DNA from: Loripinus fragilis
Lineage: Eukaryota > Mollusca > Bivalvia > Lucinida > Lucinidae
Direction of reading: 5' to 3'
Assembly: GCA_964019695.1 (NCBI GenBank)
Contig: OZ026518.1
Span: forward strand, 84,005,950 to 84,069,949
DNA: 64,000 nt
Below, piece after piece: positions 27,101 through 31,436 of the stretch. The notes beneath the pieces were generated by a model that was not told where the DNA came from, searched no databases, and was given only the letters and a program-made list of their open reading frames with translations. The position numbers and the translations under genes were made by a program. Position 1 is the first letter of the stretch. Every line of letters begins with the position of its first letter.

Positions 27101-28005
27101 CCATAATATTTTCAAATCATGATATTTCAAAGGCATCAAAATGCGTTATTATGGAGTAAAAGGTTAAAAGATTTTGACTAAACCGTATTTACTTTGGAAT
27201 TCTTATACTTCTGTTCTCTTTGACAGCTGGGAAGTTCAAGAATGTTGTAATGTTGGAGGTAGATGATAACGAACGTATAACTACCACCAGCTCGGGAACT
27301 GCCACCTCGGCTGACACGAAAAACCCAATCTACATTGGTGGTAAACCAGGTGAGTGAGCCCCCTTTTCAGACCAATGGAATTTTCCATAAAACTACATAC
27401 AATAAAGTCAGGATGGTCCATTATATTATATTGAGGGGTGACAGGTTACTTTTCCGCAAAATATTATATTTCTTTCGTTGAAGATGAATATTGTCTTGGA
27501 AAACAGTGCAGACCCTGATGAAATGCGGCAAAATGCGGCATTTCATCTGGGCCTACAATGTTTGCCAAAAAAGTACCCATTTAGGGATTTCTGGTCTACA
27601 AAGGGAAAATTATGGTAAAATTTTATCATTTTAATGAAAAGCTTTGTTAAACTAACCATTCTCAACAAGAGAGAAAGTTAAATGTGTTTGGTGGATGTCT
27701 TGAAAACTATATCATTAAATGGTCATTTTCTTGTATTTCCTTTGAAAAATTCCATGGTAAAATAAATTTAGCAGCCACATGACCATGTGATACCCAATAT
27801 GTGTTATAAAAAGTGTTATATAAAGGGACTGCTCTTAATCATTTAATTCACTGTCTTCTTTTCAGATGAGATCAATAAAGGCATCAGAGCTAAGGGGAAA
27901 TATCGTGGGTGTATCCGTAACTTGGAGATCAACGGCAAGAAGCAGTATCTCACACTTGGCGAACCTATGGGCTCTGTGGACCTGGAATCTTGCCCTGCAA
28001 ACTAA
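1..28005 (+). CDS. LAMA1/2: Laminin subunit alpha (alpha-1/2-like), C-terminal part: LG3 to LG5, 12 exons
   Basis: Secreted basement-membrane protein; the C-terminal LG domains of laminin alpha chains bind integrins, dystroglycan and sulphated glycans. Exons: 1-137, 869-1014, 9615-9794, 10709-10854, 12109-12256, 20970-21159, 22104-22271, 24541-24694, 26013-26140, 26431-26530, 27227-27349, 27866-28005. All junctions are GT/AG and in phase, giving 585 residues and TAA. LG3 has YNDGRWHYISI and DGCIGDVTVNGE. The linker is Pro/Thr-rich. LG4 has MEFQTTADNGVMFYF and GFVGCINNIKI. LG5 has KLCDGAWHTIK, TSADTKNPIYIGG, YRGCIRNLEING and the C-terminus SCPAN. Paired LG-type cysteines are present. The TSADT..P(I/V)(Y/F)(I/V)GG block and the SCPAN end resemble vertebrate alpha-2, so I favour the alpha-1/2 class over alpha-3/5; that part is recall, not alignment. 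The 5' part of the gene lies upstream of the window. Confidence 0.93.
234..422. repeat. Foldback element, GGTTATAAAAC family, copy 1
   Basis: The ends are GGTTATAAAACTTTTTTCAT and its near-complement ATGAAAATGTTTTATAACC. Other copies are at 21265-21510 and 58949-59190, where the internal hairpin GTTAAAATGCCAACAAT..TTGGCATTTTAAC is better preserved. Confidence 0.75.
651..850. repeat. MITE, CATGGGTGAAAG family, copy 1
   Basis: The inverted ends are CATGGGTGAAAGT and CTTTCTCCCATG, with a central hairpin GCTGACTTTCCAAAGAAAG. Further copies: 2727-3147 (split by a SINE), 4323-4562, 19809-20050, 26194-26417, 28778-29039 and, partial, 34867-34965. Confidence 0.75.
869..1014 (+). CDS. LAMA1/2: Laminin alpha exon, middle of LG3
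   Basis: The acceptor is TATATTTCAG at 859-868 and the donor AA|GTAAGT at 1015. It encodes 48 residues plus two bases, starting DAGFSVSVVNG and ending with the LG hallmark YNDGRWHYISIMKMGK. The first of the two LG3 strand hairpins and the W-H motif are intact. A MITE copy ends only 18 bp before the exon, so the acceptor's upstream tract is close to element-derived DNA. Confidence 0.93.
1080..1440 (-). repeat. Dispersed repeat with a hydrophobic open frame
   Basis: The minus strand is similar in nucleotide sequence to the plus strand around 44150-44430. Both carry TTGTTATGCA(T/G)TACT, AGAGAG(A)..AGCTGGTTGCTTTGCT and CCATGGGTTGGTCTG. Both copies can be read as short hydrophobic peptides sharing FCYA(L/V)L..SS(L/F)A(I/V)I and VPWVGL. 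No known protein is recognised. Confidence 0.55.
1969..2150 (+). repeat. tRNA-derived SINE (family 1), degenerate
   Basis: The tRNA-like head is CAGTGGCTCAGTTGGAAGAG (A box), followed by a degraded B box and the family body: GTCACTGTGTTGTGTCCTTG, CCCAGGAAGACCTGTCCCT. It ends in a CAAA-rich tail. The head has lost tRNA features and is not a functional tRNA gene. Confidence 0.75.
2727..3147. repeat. CATGGGTGAAAG-family MITE split by a SINE
   Basis: The left half (2727-2835: ATTCCTGAATTCAGGATTTT, GACTTTCCAAAGAAAGTCAG) and right half (about 3040-3147: AGTAGGCACACAGCAAA, TTTTGAAATTTCACCCAT) match one continuous MITE seen elsewhere. The SINE at 2838-3031 sits between them. Confidence 0.65.
2838..3031 (-). 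repeat. tRNA-derived SINE (family 1)
   Basis: Minus-strand copy: the tail TTGATTCTTTACGTCCCAG is at its left, and the head with GAGGCTCGAACC (B box) and CCACTGAGCCACT (A box) at its right. It is inserted in a MITE. Confidence 0.8.
3469..4023. repeat. Foldback element about 555 bp, GCATTAAGGGGCTA family
   Basis: The ends AGAGCTAAATGCATTAAGGG and GGGGGCCAAAATAGCATTGTAGCTCTTT are imperfect inverted repeats. The arms share ACCGTTGCTATGGTAACAAAAA and its complement, and the AAATTTCTTCT..GGTTAATAGAAGAA stretch. A related copy with cleaner ends is at 5848-6420. Confidence 0.7.
4248..4266 (+). repeat. TGG microsatellite
   Basis: A short run of (TGG)n, about six units, in a laminin intron. Confidence 0.8.
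4323..4562. repeat. MITE, CATGGGTGAAAG family
   Basis: The ends are ATAGGTGAAAGTTTTCAG and GAACTTTCACCCATG. The hairpin GGCCGACTTTCCATAGAAAG is near the left end. It is full length compared with the 28778-29039 copy. Confidence 0.75.
4570..4822. repeat. Foldback element with GATGAAATGCCGCA hairpin
   Basis: The outer parts are AGGACCAATGGAATTTTCCA and TTCTGGTCCACAAAGGGTTA. The central hairpin is AGACCCTGATGAAATGCCGC against GCATTTCATCAGGGT. Copies or fragments: 12850-12910, 21510-21570, 27365-27610, 42460-42560 and 61140-61215. Confidence 0.65.
4826..5265. repeat. Foldback element, CTTTGCATG..GATCTGGATCC family
   Basis: It has several inverted segments: CAACTCTTTGCATGCTGG against CAACATGCAAAGACTTAAG, and hairpin GGCCTGACAAAATGTCAG. 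Relatives: 12515-12710, 25068-25266, 31905-32022, 46670-46892, 58440-58562 and 58826-58945. Two copies seem to be joined head to head here. Confidence 0.6.
5305..5535. repeat. Foldback element, TAAA(A/T)TTT..GCCTAGACAAAC family
   Basis: The central hairpin AGATGGCTTCTTCAGAAGCAGTCTGATCTGGG lies between arms CAAACAGT(G)..GACC and CCTGTTTGC, with outer GTTTCGAACACTAG and TTTTAGAACATTTACTGTA (spelled in pieces here). Other copies: 22335-22545, 30225-30410, 31690-31890, 39895-40112 and 42020-42130. The loop differs slightly in each. Confidence 0.6.
5848..6420. repeat. Foldback element 573 bp, GTACGTGCATTAAG family
   Basis: The inverted ends are AAAGGGGTACGTGCATTAAG and CTTAATGCACGTACCCCTTT, nearly perfect over 20 bp. 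The arms remain complementary inward (GCTATTTTGGCCCCC against GGGGGCCATTTTAGCCCC). A second outer inverted pair, GTTTCTCAGGCC at 5783 and GGCCTGAGAAAC at 6431, suggests a larger or nested element. Confidence 0.75.
7286..8046. repeat. Element of 761 bp with CG-rich inverted ends
   Basis: The ends are TACCGTAAAATGG and CCATTTTACGGTA. Subterminal TTTTCGCGG and CGCGAAAATT blocks are repeated several times on both sides, which is unusual in this AT-rich region. There is no coding capacity. It resembles a non-autonomous DNA transposon. Confidence 0.7.
8680..9280. repeat. AT-rich palindrome cluster
   Basis: It is built from repeated blocks ATTATGGAAAATGGAGCATT, TTTTTCAATGTTGTCTAAAA and CTATGGAGTAAAGGGTTAA in both orientations, arranged as overlapping inverted repeats. 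A fragment recurs at 27090-27170. Confidence 0.6.
9370..9480. repeat. GATCAGCTGGCTTC hairpin element
   Basis: The hairpin is GATCAGCTGGCTTCTTGGAA against GAAGCCAGCTGATC, flanked by GTGTGGATCCT. Similar short hairpins are at 30780-30840, 37965-38030 and 44660-44710. Confidence 0.5.
9615..9794 (+). CDS. LAMA1/2: Laminin alpha exon, end of LG3
   Basis: The acceptor AAATAG ends at 9614 and the donor GA|GTAAGT is at 9795. It gives 59 residues, including NTPLFFGYADMPPPANL and LDGCIGDVTVNGE, the conserved LG (Y/F)(I/F)GG-like strand and the Cys of the C-terminal LG disulphide. The acceptor has a weak pyrimidine tract (tttctataaatag), the least convincing splice site in the gene, but frame and homology support it. 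Confidence 0.9.
9815..9995. repeat. Palindromic element, CTCAAAAGAACCGTCT family
   Basis: A long hairpin: TGCTCAAAAGAACCGTCT(A)A against GAGACGGTTCTTTTGAGTA, with outer ACATGTGTTTTGG and ACATATGTTTTGG. Related copies: 24720-24860, 24885-25040, 30600-30680, 47420-47480 and 47865-48015; a variant is at 23640-23705. Confidence 0.75.
10423..10607. repeat. pogo/Tigger-like MITE, CAGTAAAACCTGT ends
   Basis: The inverted ends are CAGTAAAACCTGTGTAAAAC and ATACACAGGTTTTACTG, flanked by TA. The central hairpin is TGCAGAATGC(ATT) with AAAGTATTGCAGAATGC. The ends resemble pogo-type elements. Other copies: 12943-13115, 16095-16765 (interrupted), 38240-38449 and 57182-57366. Confidence 0.75.
10709..10854 (+). 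CDS. LAMA1/2: Laminin alpha exon, LG3 C-terminus and start of the LG3-LG4 linker
   Basis: The acceptor TTTCACAG ends at 10708 and the donor ACAG|GTACCG is at 10855. It encodes FLNFATLPDSKRPGISLSGC followed by a Pro/Glu/Thr-rich stretch (VPTLPPWAFTTESTT). The Cys of SGCPIPD pairs in position with the Cys of GCIGDV in the preceding exon, as in other LG domains. The Pro/Thr-rich part is the flexible linker between the LG1-3 and LG4-5 blocks. Confidence 0.9.
11174..11388 (+). repeat. tRNA-derived SINE (family 1), best copy
   Basis: The A box is TGGCTCAGTGGTAGAGTG and the B box GGTTCGAGCCTC, followed by GTGTCACTGCGTTGTG, AAGCAAGACAC-type body, CCCAGGAAGACCCGTCCCT, GTTGATGGGACGTAAAG and a (CAAA)n tail. 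The tRNA-like head lacks a matching acceptor stem and 3' CCA context, so it is a SINE rather than a tRNA gene. Confidence 0.85.
11400..11840 (+). repeat. Degenerate tandem repeat, GCTACAAAGTACAGTTGGTGTTAG
   Basis: Units of roughly 60-70 bp with CTACAAAGTACAGTTGGTGT and TTAGATTT..CATTTTAAAA recur about six times, with much divergence, in the laminin intron before the 12109 exon. Confidence 0.7.
12109..12256 (+). CDS. LAMA1/2: Laminin alpha exon, LG3-LG4 linker and start of LG4
   Basis: The acceptor TTGTTTTCAG ends at 12108 and the donor AAG|GTAAGA is at 12257. It encodes AASTLPPGKCALEVVDPVVL, then DGYYFGAYPNTRIEYKTLTK, the first LG4 strand. The PPGKCALEV segment is characteristic of the laminin linker just before LG4. 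A 220-bp MITE begins about 24 bp after the donor. Confidence 0.9.
12280..12499. repeat. MITE, GAGCCGTGACATGAGATTTC family
   Basis: The inverted ends are GAGCCATGACATGTGATTTC and GAAATCTCATGTCACGGCTC. The internal palindrome is CTGCGCATATGCGCAG between GCAAAGGCTCTGATCAGA and TGGTCTGAGCCTTTGC. Copies: 17353-17571, 17751-17950, 39192-39417, 40141-40376 and 43784-44010. Confidence 0.85.
12943..13115. repeat. pogo/Tigger-like MITE, right end degraded
   Basis: It begins CAGTAAAACCTGTGTAAAAC and has the hairpin GAGCATTCTGCAATACTTTC. The right inverted end has decayed beyond recognition. Confidence 0.65.
13483..13670 (-). repeat. tRNA-derived SINE (family 1)
   Basis: The minus-strand copy has the body GACGGGTCTTCCTGGGTTGA, B box GAGGCTCGAACCTGCGG and A box CTCTACCACTGAGCCACTG. 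It is well preserved. Confidence 0.85.
14469..15285 (+). repeat. Four-unit tandem repeat beginning CCTAGTTCT
   Basis: Units start at about 14469, 14661, 14842 and 15059 (190-220 bp). Shared blocks include CAGTCTGTCGGATGAGACTT, GACGCTTTAAAACCAGAACC and CCAGTACTGGTACAGCCAA. The last two units resemble each other most (AAGTGGTATAGTGGAATAGT). Long frames through it are by-products of the repeat. Confidence 0.75.
15830..16050 (+). repeat. Degenerate tandem repeat, ATATCCC(A/T)ATATCCCTTT
   Basis: Blocks such as AGTATCCCATATCCCTTTAA and AAAAATATCCC recur about every 45-50 bp, four to five times. Confidence 0.65.
16095..16765. repeat. pogo-like MITE interrupted by another element
   Basis: The left part runs to AGCATTCTGCAATAC and the right part resumes AATACTTTTGAGCTTCAGTA. 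Together they restore the hairpin region seen at 38240-38449. The interrupting element is 16203-16692. Confidence 0.75.
16203..16692. mobile_element. 490-bp non-autonomous TIR element with AATAC target duplication
   Basis: The ends are CAGGGTGGGTAGTCACGTG and CACGTGACTACCCACCCTG, perfect over 18-19 bp. AATAC flanks both sides (16198-16202 and 16693-16697). The interior is itself a foldback (CAGGATATCCTCATAAAGCT against GCTTAAAGATGCTATCCTGG). A related copy with one clear end is at about 58180-58433. Confidence 0.85.
16859..17045 (+). repeat. 114-bp tandem duplication
   Basis: CACTGTTTCTAG(C/T)GATTT and GCGTTTTCGATTGCCGCCTA occur twice, about 114 bp apart. The two units differ at scattered sites. 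Confidence 0.7.
17353..17571. repeat. MITE, GAGCCGTGACATG family
   Basis: It has the left end TGAGTCGTGAAATGTGATTTCC and the internal CTGATCAGACTGCCCGTATG palindrome. Its right end is cut off at CCACATTTTC, where a SINE fragment (about 17571-17640) begins. Confidence 0.7.
17571..17640 (-). repeat. SINE family 1 fragment
   Basis: CTTCCTGGGTTGAAGGATAA and CTCAAGGACACAACTCTGTG match the SINE body. Head and tail are missing. Confidence 0.55.
17751..17950. repeat. MITE, GAGCCGTGACATG family, internally deleted
   Basis: The ends are TGAGCCGCAACACGTGATTT and AAATCTCATGTCACAG. The internal palindrome is shortened to GATCAGACTGCGCAGGCTGG. A SINE abuts its right end. Confidence 0.75.
17950..18046 (+). 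repeat. SINE family 1, 3'-truncated
   Basis: The head GCAGTGGCTCAATGGAAGAG and B box GGTTAGAGCCTCACC are present; the body stops after GTGTCCTTGAGCA. Confidence 0.7.
19809..20050. repeat. MITE, CATGGGTGAAAG family
   Basis: The ends are ATGGGTGAAAGTTTTCC and GAACTTTCACCCAT. The hairpin CTTTCCACAGAAAGTCAGCC and the whole body match 28778-29039. Confidence 0.8.
20690..20941. repeat. MITE, AGGCCAAATAAAA family, adjacent to an exon acceptor
   Basis: The ends are TTAGGCCAAATAAAAAAAC and TTTTATTTGGCCTT. The central hairpin is GGAAAAAATATAATTTTATG against CATAAAATTATATTTTTTTCC. It ends about 28 bp before the LG4 exon at 20970. A second copy is at about 53849-54085. Confidence 0.8.
20970..21159 (+). 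CDS. LAMA1/2: Laminin alpha exon, LG4 core
   Basis: The acceptor ACTTTTTTCAG ends at 20969 and the donor ATG|GTAAGA is at 21160. It encodes 63 residues: TAFTMEFQTTADNGVMFYFS, ISLVMSDGQIRFSFNSGTGP and KYNDGNLHM. The last is the LG (N)DG-x-(W)-H position; the usual Trp is replaced by Leu here. A MITE (about 20690-20941) ends just upstream of the acceptor. Confidence 0.93.
21160..22103. other. Laminin intron inside LG4
   Basis: It contains a foldback (21265-21510) and a GATGAAATG-type hairpin fragment (21505-21570). The remainder, 21600-22100, is AT-rich with no recognised feature. Confidence 0.6.
21265..21510. repeat. Foldback element, GGTTATAAAAC family
   Basis: Ends are GGCCCCGAGGTTATTTAACT and AGTTTTATAACATTGAGGCC; the central hairpin is AATGTTAAAATGCCAACAAT with GGTGGCATTTTAACATTTAT. 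Confidence 0.75.
22104..22271 (+). CDS. LAMA1/2: Laminin alpha exon, LG4, with a duplicated donor
   Basis: The acceptor GCTTTTTCAG ends at 22103. It encodes 56 residues: LKLGRSLREGLMEIDGETVG and then GIPPFYFGGLDGARFNRRAV..NLG. The donor GGG|GTAAGT is at 22272. A second copy of the donor with its flank lies 24 bp downstream (GG|GTAAGT at 22296); using it would add VSTVTNLG without changing frame or adding a stop. Homology favours the first donor, but the second is equally strong by sequence. Confidence 0.92.
22248..22301 (+). repeat. 24-bp tandem duplication carrying a second 5' splice site
   Basis: The segment CTGTTACAAATCT(G/A)GGGGTAAGTA occurs twice in a row across the end of an LG4 exon, so two GTAAGT donors sit 24 bp apart (22272 and 22296). 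The extra 24 nt read in frame as VSTVTNLG. Both copies keep the full GTAAGT consensus. Confidence 0.8.
22335..22545. repeat. Foldback element, GCCTAGACAAACAGTGCAGACC family
   Basis: It has the arms GTAAATGTTCTAAAAT and ATTTTAGAACATTTAC and a partly deleted central hairpin (CTGAAGAAGCAGTCTGATCA). Confidence 0.7.
22698..22893 (+). repeat. tRNA-derived SINE (family 1)
   Basis: The diverged head is TTACTCAGTGGTTGAGTGCT with B box GGGTTCGAGCCTCAAC; the body is GAAGACCCGTCCCAACATAA. Confidence 0.75.
24290..24523. repeat. Foldback element, TAACCCTTAAAGCACCAA family
   Basis: The ends are TTAACCCTTAAAGCACCAAG and TTGGCGCATTAAGGGTTAA. It contains GTCGTCTGCT blocks and the TAGAAGCAAACAGCGTGGAC hairpin. 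Copies: 54650-54842, 57538-57748 and 59310-59527. Confidence 0.75.
24541..24694 (+). CDS. LAMA1/2: Laminin alpha exon, end of LG4 and entry to LG5
   Basis: The acceptor TATGTTTCAG ends at 24540 and the donor CTGG|GTAAGT is at 24695. It encodes GIVEGFVGCINNIKINDRVI, NNTVPCSSLTEIG and YFYGDGGYISL: the LG4 disulphide pair (GCI and PCS), then the aromatic Y-F-x-G-x-G-Y-I-x-L strand that opens an LG domain. Confidence 0.93.
24720..25040. repeat. Two CTCAAAAGAACCGTCT palindromes in tandem
   Basis: Two copies (about 24720-24860 and 24885-25040) lie head to tail just after a laminin exon. Each has AACATATGTTTTGGGTGCTC, an AACC(G/T)TCTCATTGAGACGGT hairpin and CCCACAACATATGTTTT. The hairpin stem is about 40 bp in each. 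Confidence 0.8.
25625..25937 (-). repeat. tRNA-related SINE (family 2)
   Basis: On the minus strand it has a tRNA-like head (GGGTCGCGAGTTCGATCCCG region), then GTCCCATACTTTCGTGGAG, GATTGATCATGAAATAATTT, GGAAAAAGTGTGGTTAGGTG and a tail GGGACGTAAAGCAAC. Related copies: 41920-42022, 44725-45018 and 60430-60880. Family 2 has the conserved GAAATAATTTCTAC core that family 1 lacks. Confidence 0.75.
26013..26140 (+). CDS. LAMA1/2: Laminin alpha exon, LG5 N-terminal half
   Basis: The acceptor GTTATTTCAG ends at 26012 and the donor GAG|GTAAGA is at 26141. It encodes VDNFNVGLDLSISVEVRPRS, NGVLFSVHGKGDFVALQLVSGE. The (I/V)xVEVRPRSLNGVLFSV run is the LG strand pair that follows the first strand. Confidence 0.92.
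26194..26417. repeat. MITE, CATGGGTGAAAG family, in a short intron
   Basis: It runs from TTGGTGAAAGTTTACAGGAT to AAGGATTTTGGAACTTGACC and fills most of the 290-bp intron between two LG5 exons, ending about 13 bp before the 26431 exon. Confidence 0.75.
26431..26530 (+). CDS. LAMA1/2: Laminin alpha exon, LG5 middle
   Basis: The acceptor GTCTTTTACAG ends at 26430 and the donor AAAG|GTAACT is at 26531. It encodes LWFTADNGAGSIISKFIPEM and LCDGAWHTIK. The DNGAG and LCDGxWH motifs match LG5 of laminin alpha-1/alpha-2, where this extra Cys precedes the DGxWH signature. Confidence 0.93.
26770..26920. repeat. Inverted repeat, GTGAATTGTTGAGTAATAAT
   Basis: AGTGAATTGTTGAGTAATAA and TTATTACTCAACAATTCAC form the arms, with CAGTCAGTTGTA and TACAACTGACTG just inside. 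It lies in a laminin intron; no other copy was seen. Confidence 0.7.
27227..27349 (+). CDS. LAMA1/2: Laminin alpha exon, LG5
   Basis: The acceptor CTTTGACAG ends at 27226 and the donor CCAG|GTGAGT is at 27350. It encodes AGKFKNVVMLEVDDNERITT and the diagnostic TSADTKNPIYIGGKP. The Pro-(I/V)-(Y/F)-(I/V)-GG-x-P strand is the strongest LG5 family marker in the window. Confidence 0.93.
27365..27610. repeat. Foldback element with GATGAAATGCGGCA hairpin
   Basis: Arms ACCAATGGAATTTTCCATAA and TTTCTGGTCTACAAAGGG match the 4570-4822 copy. The hairpin CTGATGAAATGCGGCA pairs with TGCGGCATTTCATC. Confidence 0.65.
27866..28005 (+). CDS. LAMA1/2: Laminin alpha terminal exon, end of LG5 and stop
   Basis: The acceptor TTCTTTTCAG ends at 27865. 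It encodes DEINKGIRAKGKYRGCIRNL..ING and ends ESCPAN, with TAA at 28003-28005. The GCIRNL and ESCP cysteines form the closing LG disulphide. The last codons and the stop belong to a 115-bp unit repeated twice more in the 3' UTR. Confidence 0.93.
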
Positions 28006-28319
28006 ACTTACTAACAAAGCGATTCTCTTTCAATTTTTATATAAGGGCCAGGGAACCCTAAATTTTGGAAGATATTCCCTGGCAAATATTGTGGACCTGG
28101 AATCTTGCCCGGCAAACTAAACTTACAAAGAAAGCTTTTTTCCTTCAGTTTTCATAAAAGGGCCAGGGAACCCTAAATTTTGGAAGATATTCCCTAGTAA
28201 ACACTGTGGACCTTGAATCTTGCCATGCAAACTAAACTTACAAACAAAAGGAATTTTCATATAAAACCCAGGAAACCCAAAATTTAGAAAAAAATTCCTA
28301 TTACGATATTTTTGGGATT
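27975..28319 (+). repeat. 115-bp tandem repeat spanning the laminin stop codon and 3' UTR
   Basis: Units begin TGTGGACCTGGAATCTTGCC at 27975, 28090 and (diverged) 28205, 115 bp apart. The first unit contains the last coding codons (VDLESCPAN) and TAA. The second and third carry near-copies of the same codons and stop, now in the 3' UTR. The first two units are close in sequence; the third has small deletions. Confidence 0.8.
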
Positions 28320-28777
28320 CTATTCTCAAAATTTGGGAACAGAAACAAATAATTTTTCATTTTTGAACAGGAATTATGCTTGCCCTTATTTTGGCTTGGA
28401 AAAGCCCACGCAACACAAAATATCTTAGGAGAAATTATGGGCTTATAATTCAATACAACTGTATTTAGTCAAAATTTTACAGACATTTACACTTTACCAT
28501 ATTTTTTAAAAAAAAAGAAAAAAAGATGTCAATTGTATACCTGATGTGATGGGTACTGCGGGAAAAAATGGTAAAAAGGTGTTCTCAACAACTCTAAATT
28601 TGAAATGAAGTTTTCTAGTCGATAAGGATGGTAAAGTCCATTCAGGGTAAATAGGTTATTAGTGTAGTGTTCATGACAAGTGCCTCACATACAAGCTGTG
28701 TCACATCAAATGTGGAGATATCTTCAGGCCCAACATAAATTATTCATGCTCAGACCAAAGACCTAAATGAGAATATA

Positions 28778-29039
28778 CATGGGTGAAAGTTTTCAGGATT
28801 ATTCCTGAATTCAGGATTTTGAGGCTGACTTTCCACTTGGTCAAGTCTTTCCACAGAAAGTCAGCCTCAAAATGCTGAATTAGGGAGATTATAATAGCAT
28901 TTCTGATTTATTTTCAGTCTGTCTAAAGACACTTGACCATTAAAACTTGAAATTGTGACTATTTAGTGGGCATACTGCAAGGTTTTAGATTGGAGTTTCT
29001 TAATTTCAGGGTTTTGGAAATTTTGAACTTTCACCCATG
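28778..29039. repeat. MITE, CATGGGTGAAAG family, fullest copy
   Basis: Inverted ends are ATGGGTGAAAGTTTTCAGGA and GAACTTTCACCCAT. It contains GAGGCTGACTTTCCAC..GAAAGTCAGCCTC with a 14-bp insertion (TTGGTCAAGTCTTT). It lies in the laminin 3' UTR or just downstream. Confidence 0.8.
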
Positions 29040-29075
29040 AATATACACTGTACATGTATATTTTTAAAAAGTGAC

Positions 29076-29081
29076 AATAAA
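29076..29081 (+). promoter_or_regulatory. Candidate polyadenylation signal for the laminin gene
   Basis: This is the first canonical AATAAA I find downstream of the stop at 28005, just after a MITE (28778-29039). An ATTAAA near 28939, inside that MITE, is an alternative. Nothing else in the sequence confirms the cleavage site. Confidence 0.25.
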
Positions 29082-29754
29082 TCTGGAGATTTTGATATGC
29101 TCAAAACTACATTTCAAAAATGAATGTGCATTGTGCATGTCCTGAAGATAGATTTTCTGTGACACCCCTTGTATTCCCATGTGTTCAATTACATTTGTAG
29201 CTTGCTCAAACAGTTCTTGTAGTTAACTTTCAGAACTTTTCAAAACTGCTTAATCCATTTTACTCAGATTTTCTGTTTTAACGAAGAAACAAGCAGAGTT
29301 GGTTTGTTTAAAAGCAATTACTAAATTAAAATCAGTAAAATTTTGATGGCTTTACTAACAAGCCTCAGAAAAATGTTGACTTTATTTTTAGTGAAATCCA
29401 TTTTACAATTTTATACATTTATACCTTTTACATACAATTATAAAAAGTCTTCCATCAAATTTCTAATCTTATATTATCATGCTTTTTACCCATTTTATGT
29501 GTTATTTTATTTCGACAGTCATTTTTTAATTCATATGAAGATGTTAAGATAAGTATAGAGTGCTCATAGGCACCCATTTTGGCTTTTATTCAAACAGGAA
29601 GTTTTAAGCATGAATCTTTCAAAGAAGCAGATAGTCTGGAAAGATTTTTTTAGCCCATACCAATTAATGGTTTAATCCTTGTCCTGTTGAATCGGCAGAC
29701 TTTATCTCGTGATAACTGAAAAAAATACAACCATGAAGTATTCTATCCTCTCAT

Positions 29755-29950
29755 TCCTCTGCAAATCAAAGACTATCAGGCGATAACTGTATTCAAAATT
29801 TTCATTTGGGGAGGTATATCGTCCGATATACAGTCGGAAATTAAGTTTTATCGCAACGCACAAGCGGAGTCGTAAAATGTGATTTCCGACCGTATATACG
29901 ACTATATACCTCCCCAAATAAAAATTTTGAATATGGTTATCCCCATTCTA
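29755..29950. repeat. Foldback, GGGGAGGTATATCGTC arms
   Basis: AAAATTTTCATTTGGGGAGGTATAT pairs with ATATACCTCCCCAAATAAAAATTTT (quoted in part: GGGGAGGTATAT / ATATACCTCCCC). A related short hairpin, CAGTATATCGCAGGATATACTG, is at 30055-30080. Confidence 0.7.
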
Positions 29951-30224
29951 ATGCACTTCTACAGTTTAGTCTTGAATTGGAGCATTGGAAGCCTCATTAA
30001 GCCACACGTCATCAAAAGAAATGCGACCTAATTAATGACTTCAAACTATTTCCGACAGTATATCGCAGGATATACTGTCGCAAATTTTTTATGTTATCCA
30101 ATCAGATGTCGCGTTACAAAAGCAAGTGCATTAGAATATTCTATTGTTGGAGGTCTGTCTCTGATTAGTCAGGCCATCCAAATGTATCTGAAAAATTTCT
30201 GAATACTCAACCTTTTTTATGTTC

Positions 30225-30410
30225 TAAAATTTCAAACTTTTCTCTTTCTGTTCTCAAAACCAGGGCAGCAATTCACAAAATGCTTGTCAGACTAGCAAAC
30301 AGGGAAGACCCTGATCAGTCTGCTTCTGAAGAAGCAGTCTGATCTGGGTCTGCACTGTTTGTCTAGGCCTTTTTTGCAGGCAACTAGTATTCAAAATTTA
30401 GAACATTACC
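30225..30410. repeat. Foldback element, GCCTAGACAAACAGTGCAGACC family
   Basis: It has the strong central hairpin GATCAGTCTGCTTCTGAAGA against AAGCAGTCTGATCTGGG and the arms GACTAGCAAACAGGGAAGAC and GCACTGTTTGTCTAGGCC. Confidence 0.7.
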
Positions 30411-31206
30411 CATATATTTTCAGTAGGACAGGGGTTAAAGTCGGAACTGTTTTCTTTTTCTTCACCCTAAATGTTTTCATGTTTTTGTACATTCACATTG
30501 TATCATGCTGTTTTAGGACAACAGATTCATTGTATGAAAATCACCATCTAAGGTTATAAGTCCAGGCAAGGAAACTTTGAATGCGTAAAATTGTAATGCC
30601 ATCAATTTAAACATGTCTTTTGGGTGCTCAAAAGAACAGTCTCATTTGTGTACCCATAACGTAGGTGTTGGTTGAAAAATAATTTGCAATTAAGAACTCT
30701 TATCTGGAGGCCTGCTAAGATTTTGTCATTTGATTATCATACCGTATTCAACCAAATATAGGTACTGTGCACATAGCCTACTGGTTTGAAAAAGTGTAGA
30801 TCATGTTCAGCTGGCTTCATCAGATCCACACTTTTTCATCCACATAAATAATGAAAAACCACATGGAGTAACTGAGAATTGAAGTTGATATAATGTAAAC
30901 AACCGACCAATTTCTCGCTGCTCTTTCTATAACATGGGCTATTATTAGATAAGATATGGTACATATTGAGAGCAACCATCTTTACGAGAGCAGCCATCTT
31001 TGCAAGTCAGTTGGTCATGCAACAAACCAATTTCATCAGAAGGCAGTTTATCTGGATCTACACTGTTTTTGGAAGAGAAATTGAGCATGCAATGTGTTTA
31101 TTAGATTGACTACGGTTCTAAGGTCAGAAATGGTGATTTTCTTCTGTGGATCTATAAACTGCTACCTCTTAATTAGATGTTTGTTTTTCCATGTGTGTAT
31201 GTATGT

Positions 31207-31436
31207 ACTGTCCTGCCAGCCAAGAGTGACAGTGACTTCATGTTTTGTTTACAAAGTTATGAGGGACATATAATCGATGGATTACTTGTGTATTAATCCT
31301 ATCCTCAGGATAGGATTAATACACCAAGTCATCTATCGATTAGCGTTAGCTCAAATGGAGTGTACAAATTAATGTTTTACTTAACAATTGTAAACAAAAT
31401 ATTATGTCACTGTCACTCTTGGTTGGCACGACAGTA
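31207..31436. repeat. MITE, TACTGTCCTGCCAGCCAAGAGT family
   Basis: Inverted ends are ACTGTCCTGCCAGCCAAGAG and CTCTTGGTTGGCACGACAGT. The centre is the palindrome TATTAATCCTATCC / GGATAGGATTAATA. A partial copy is at 62728-62852. Confidence 0.8.
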
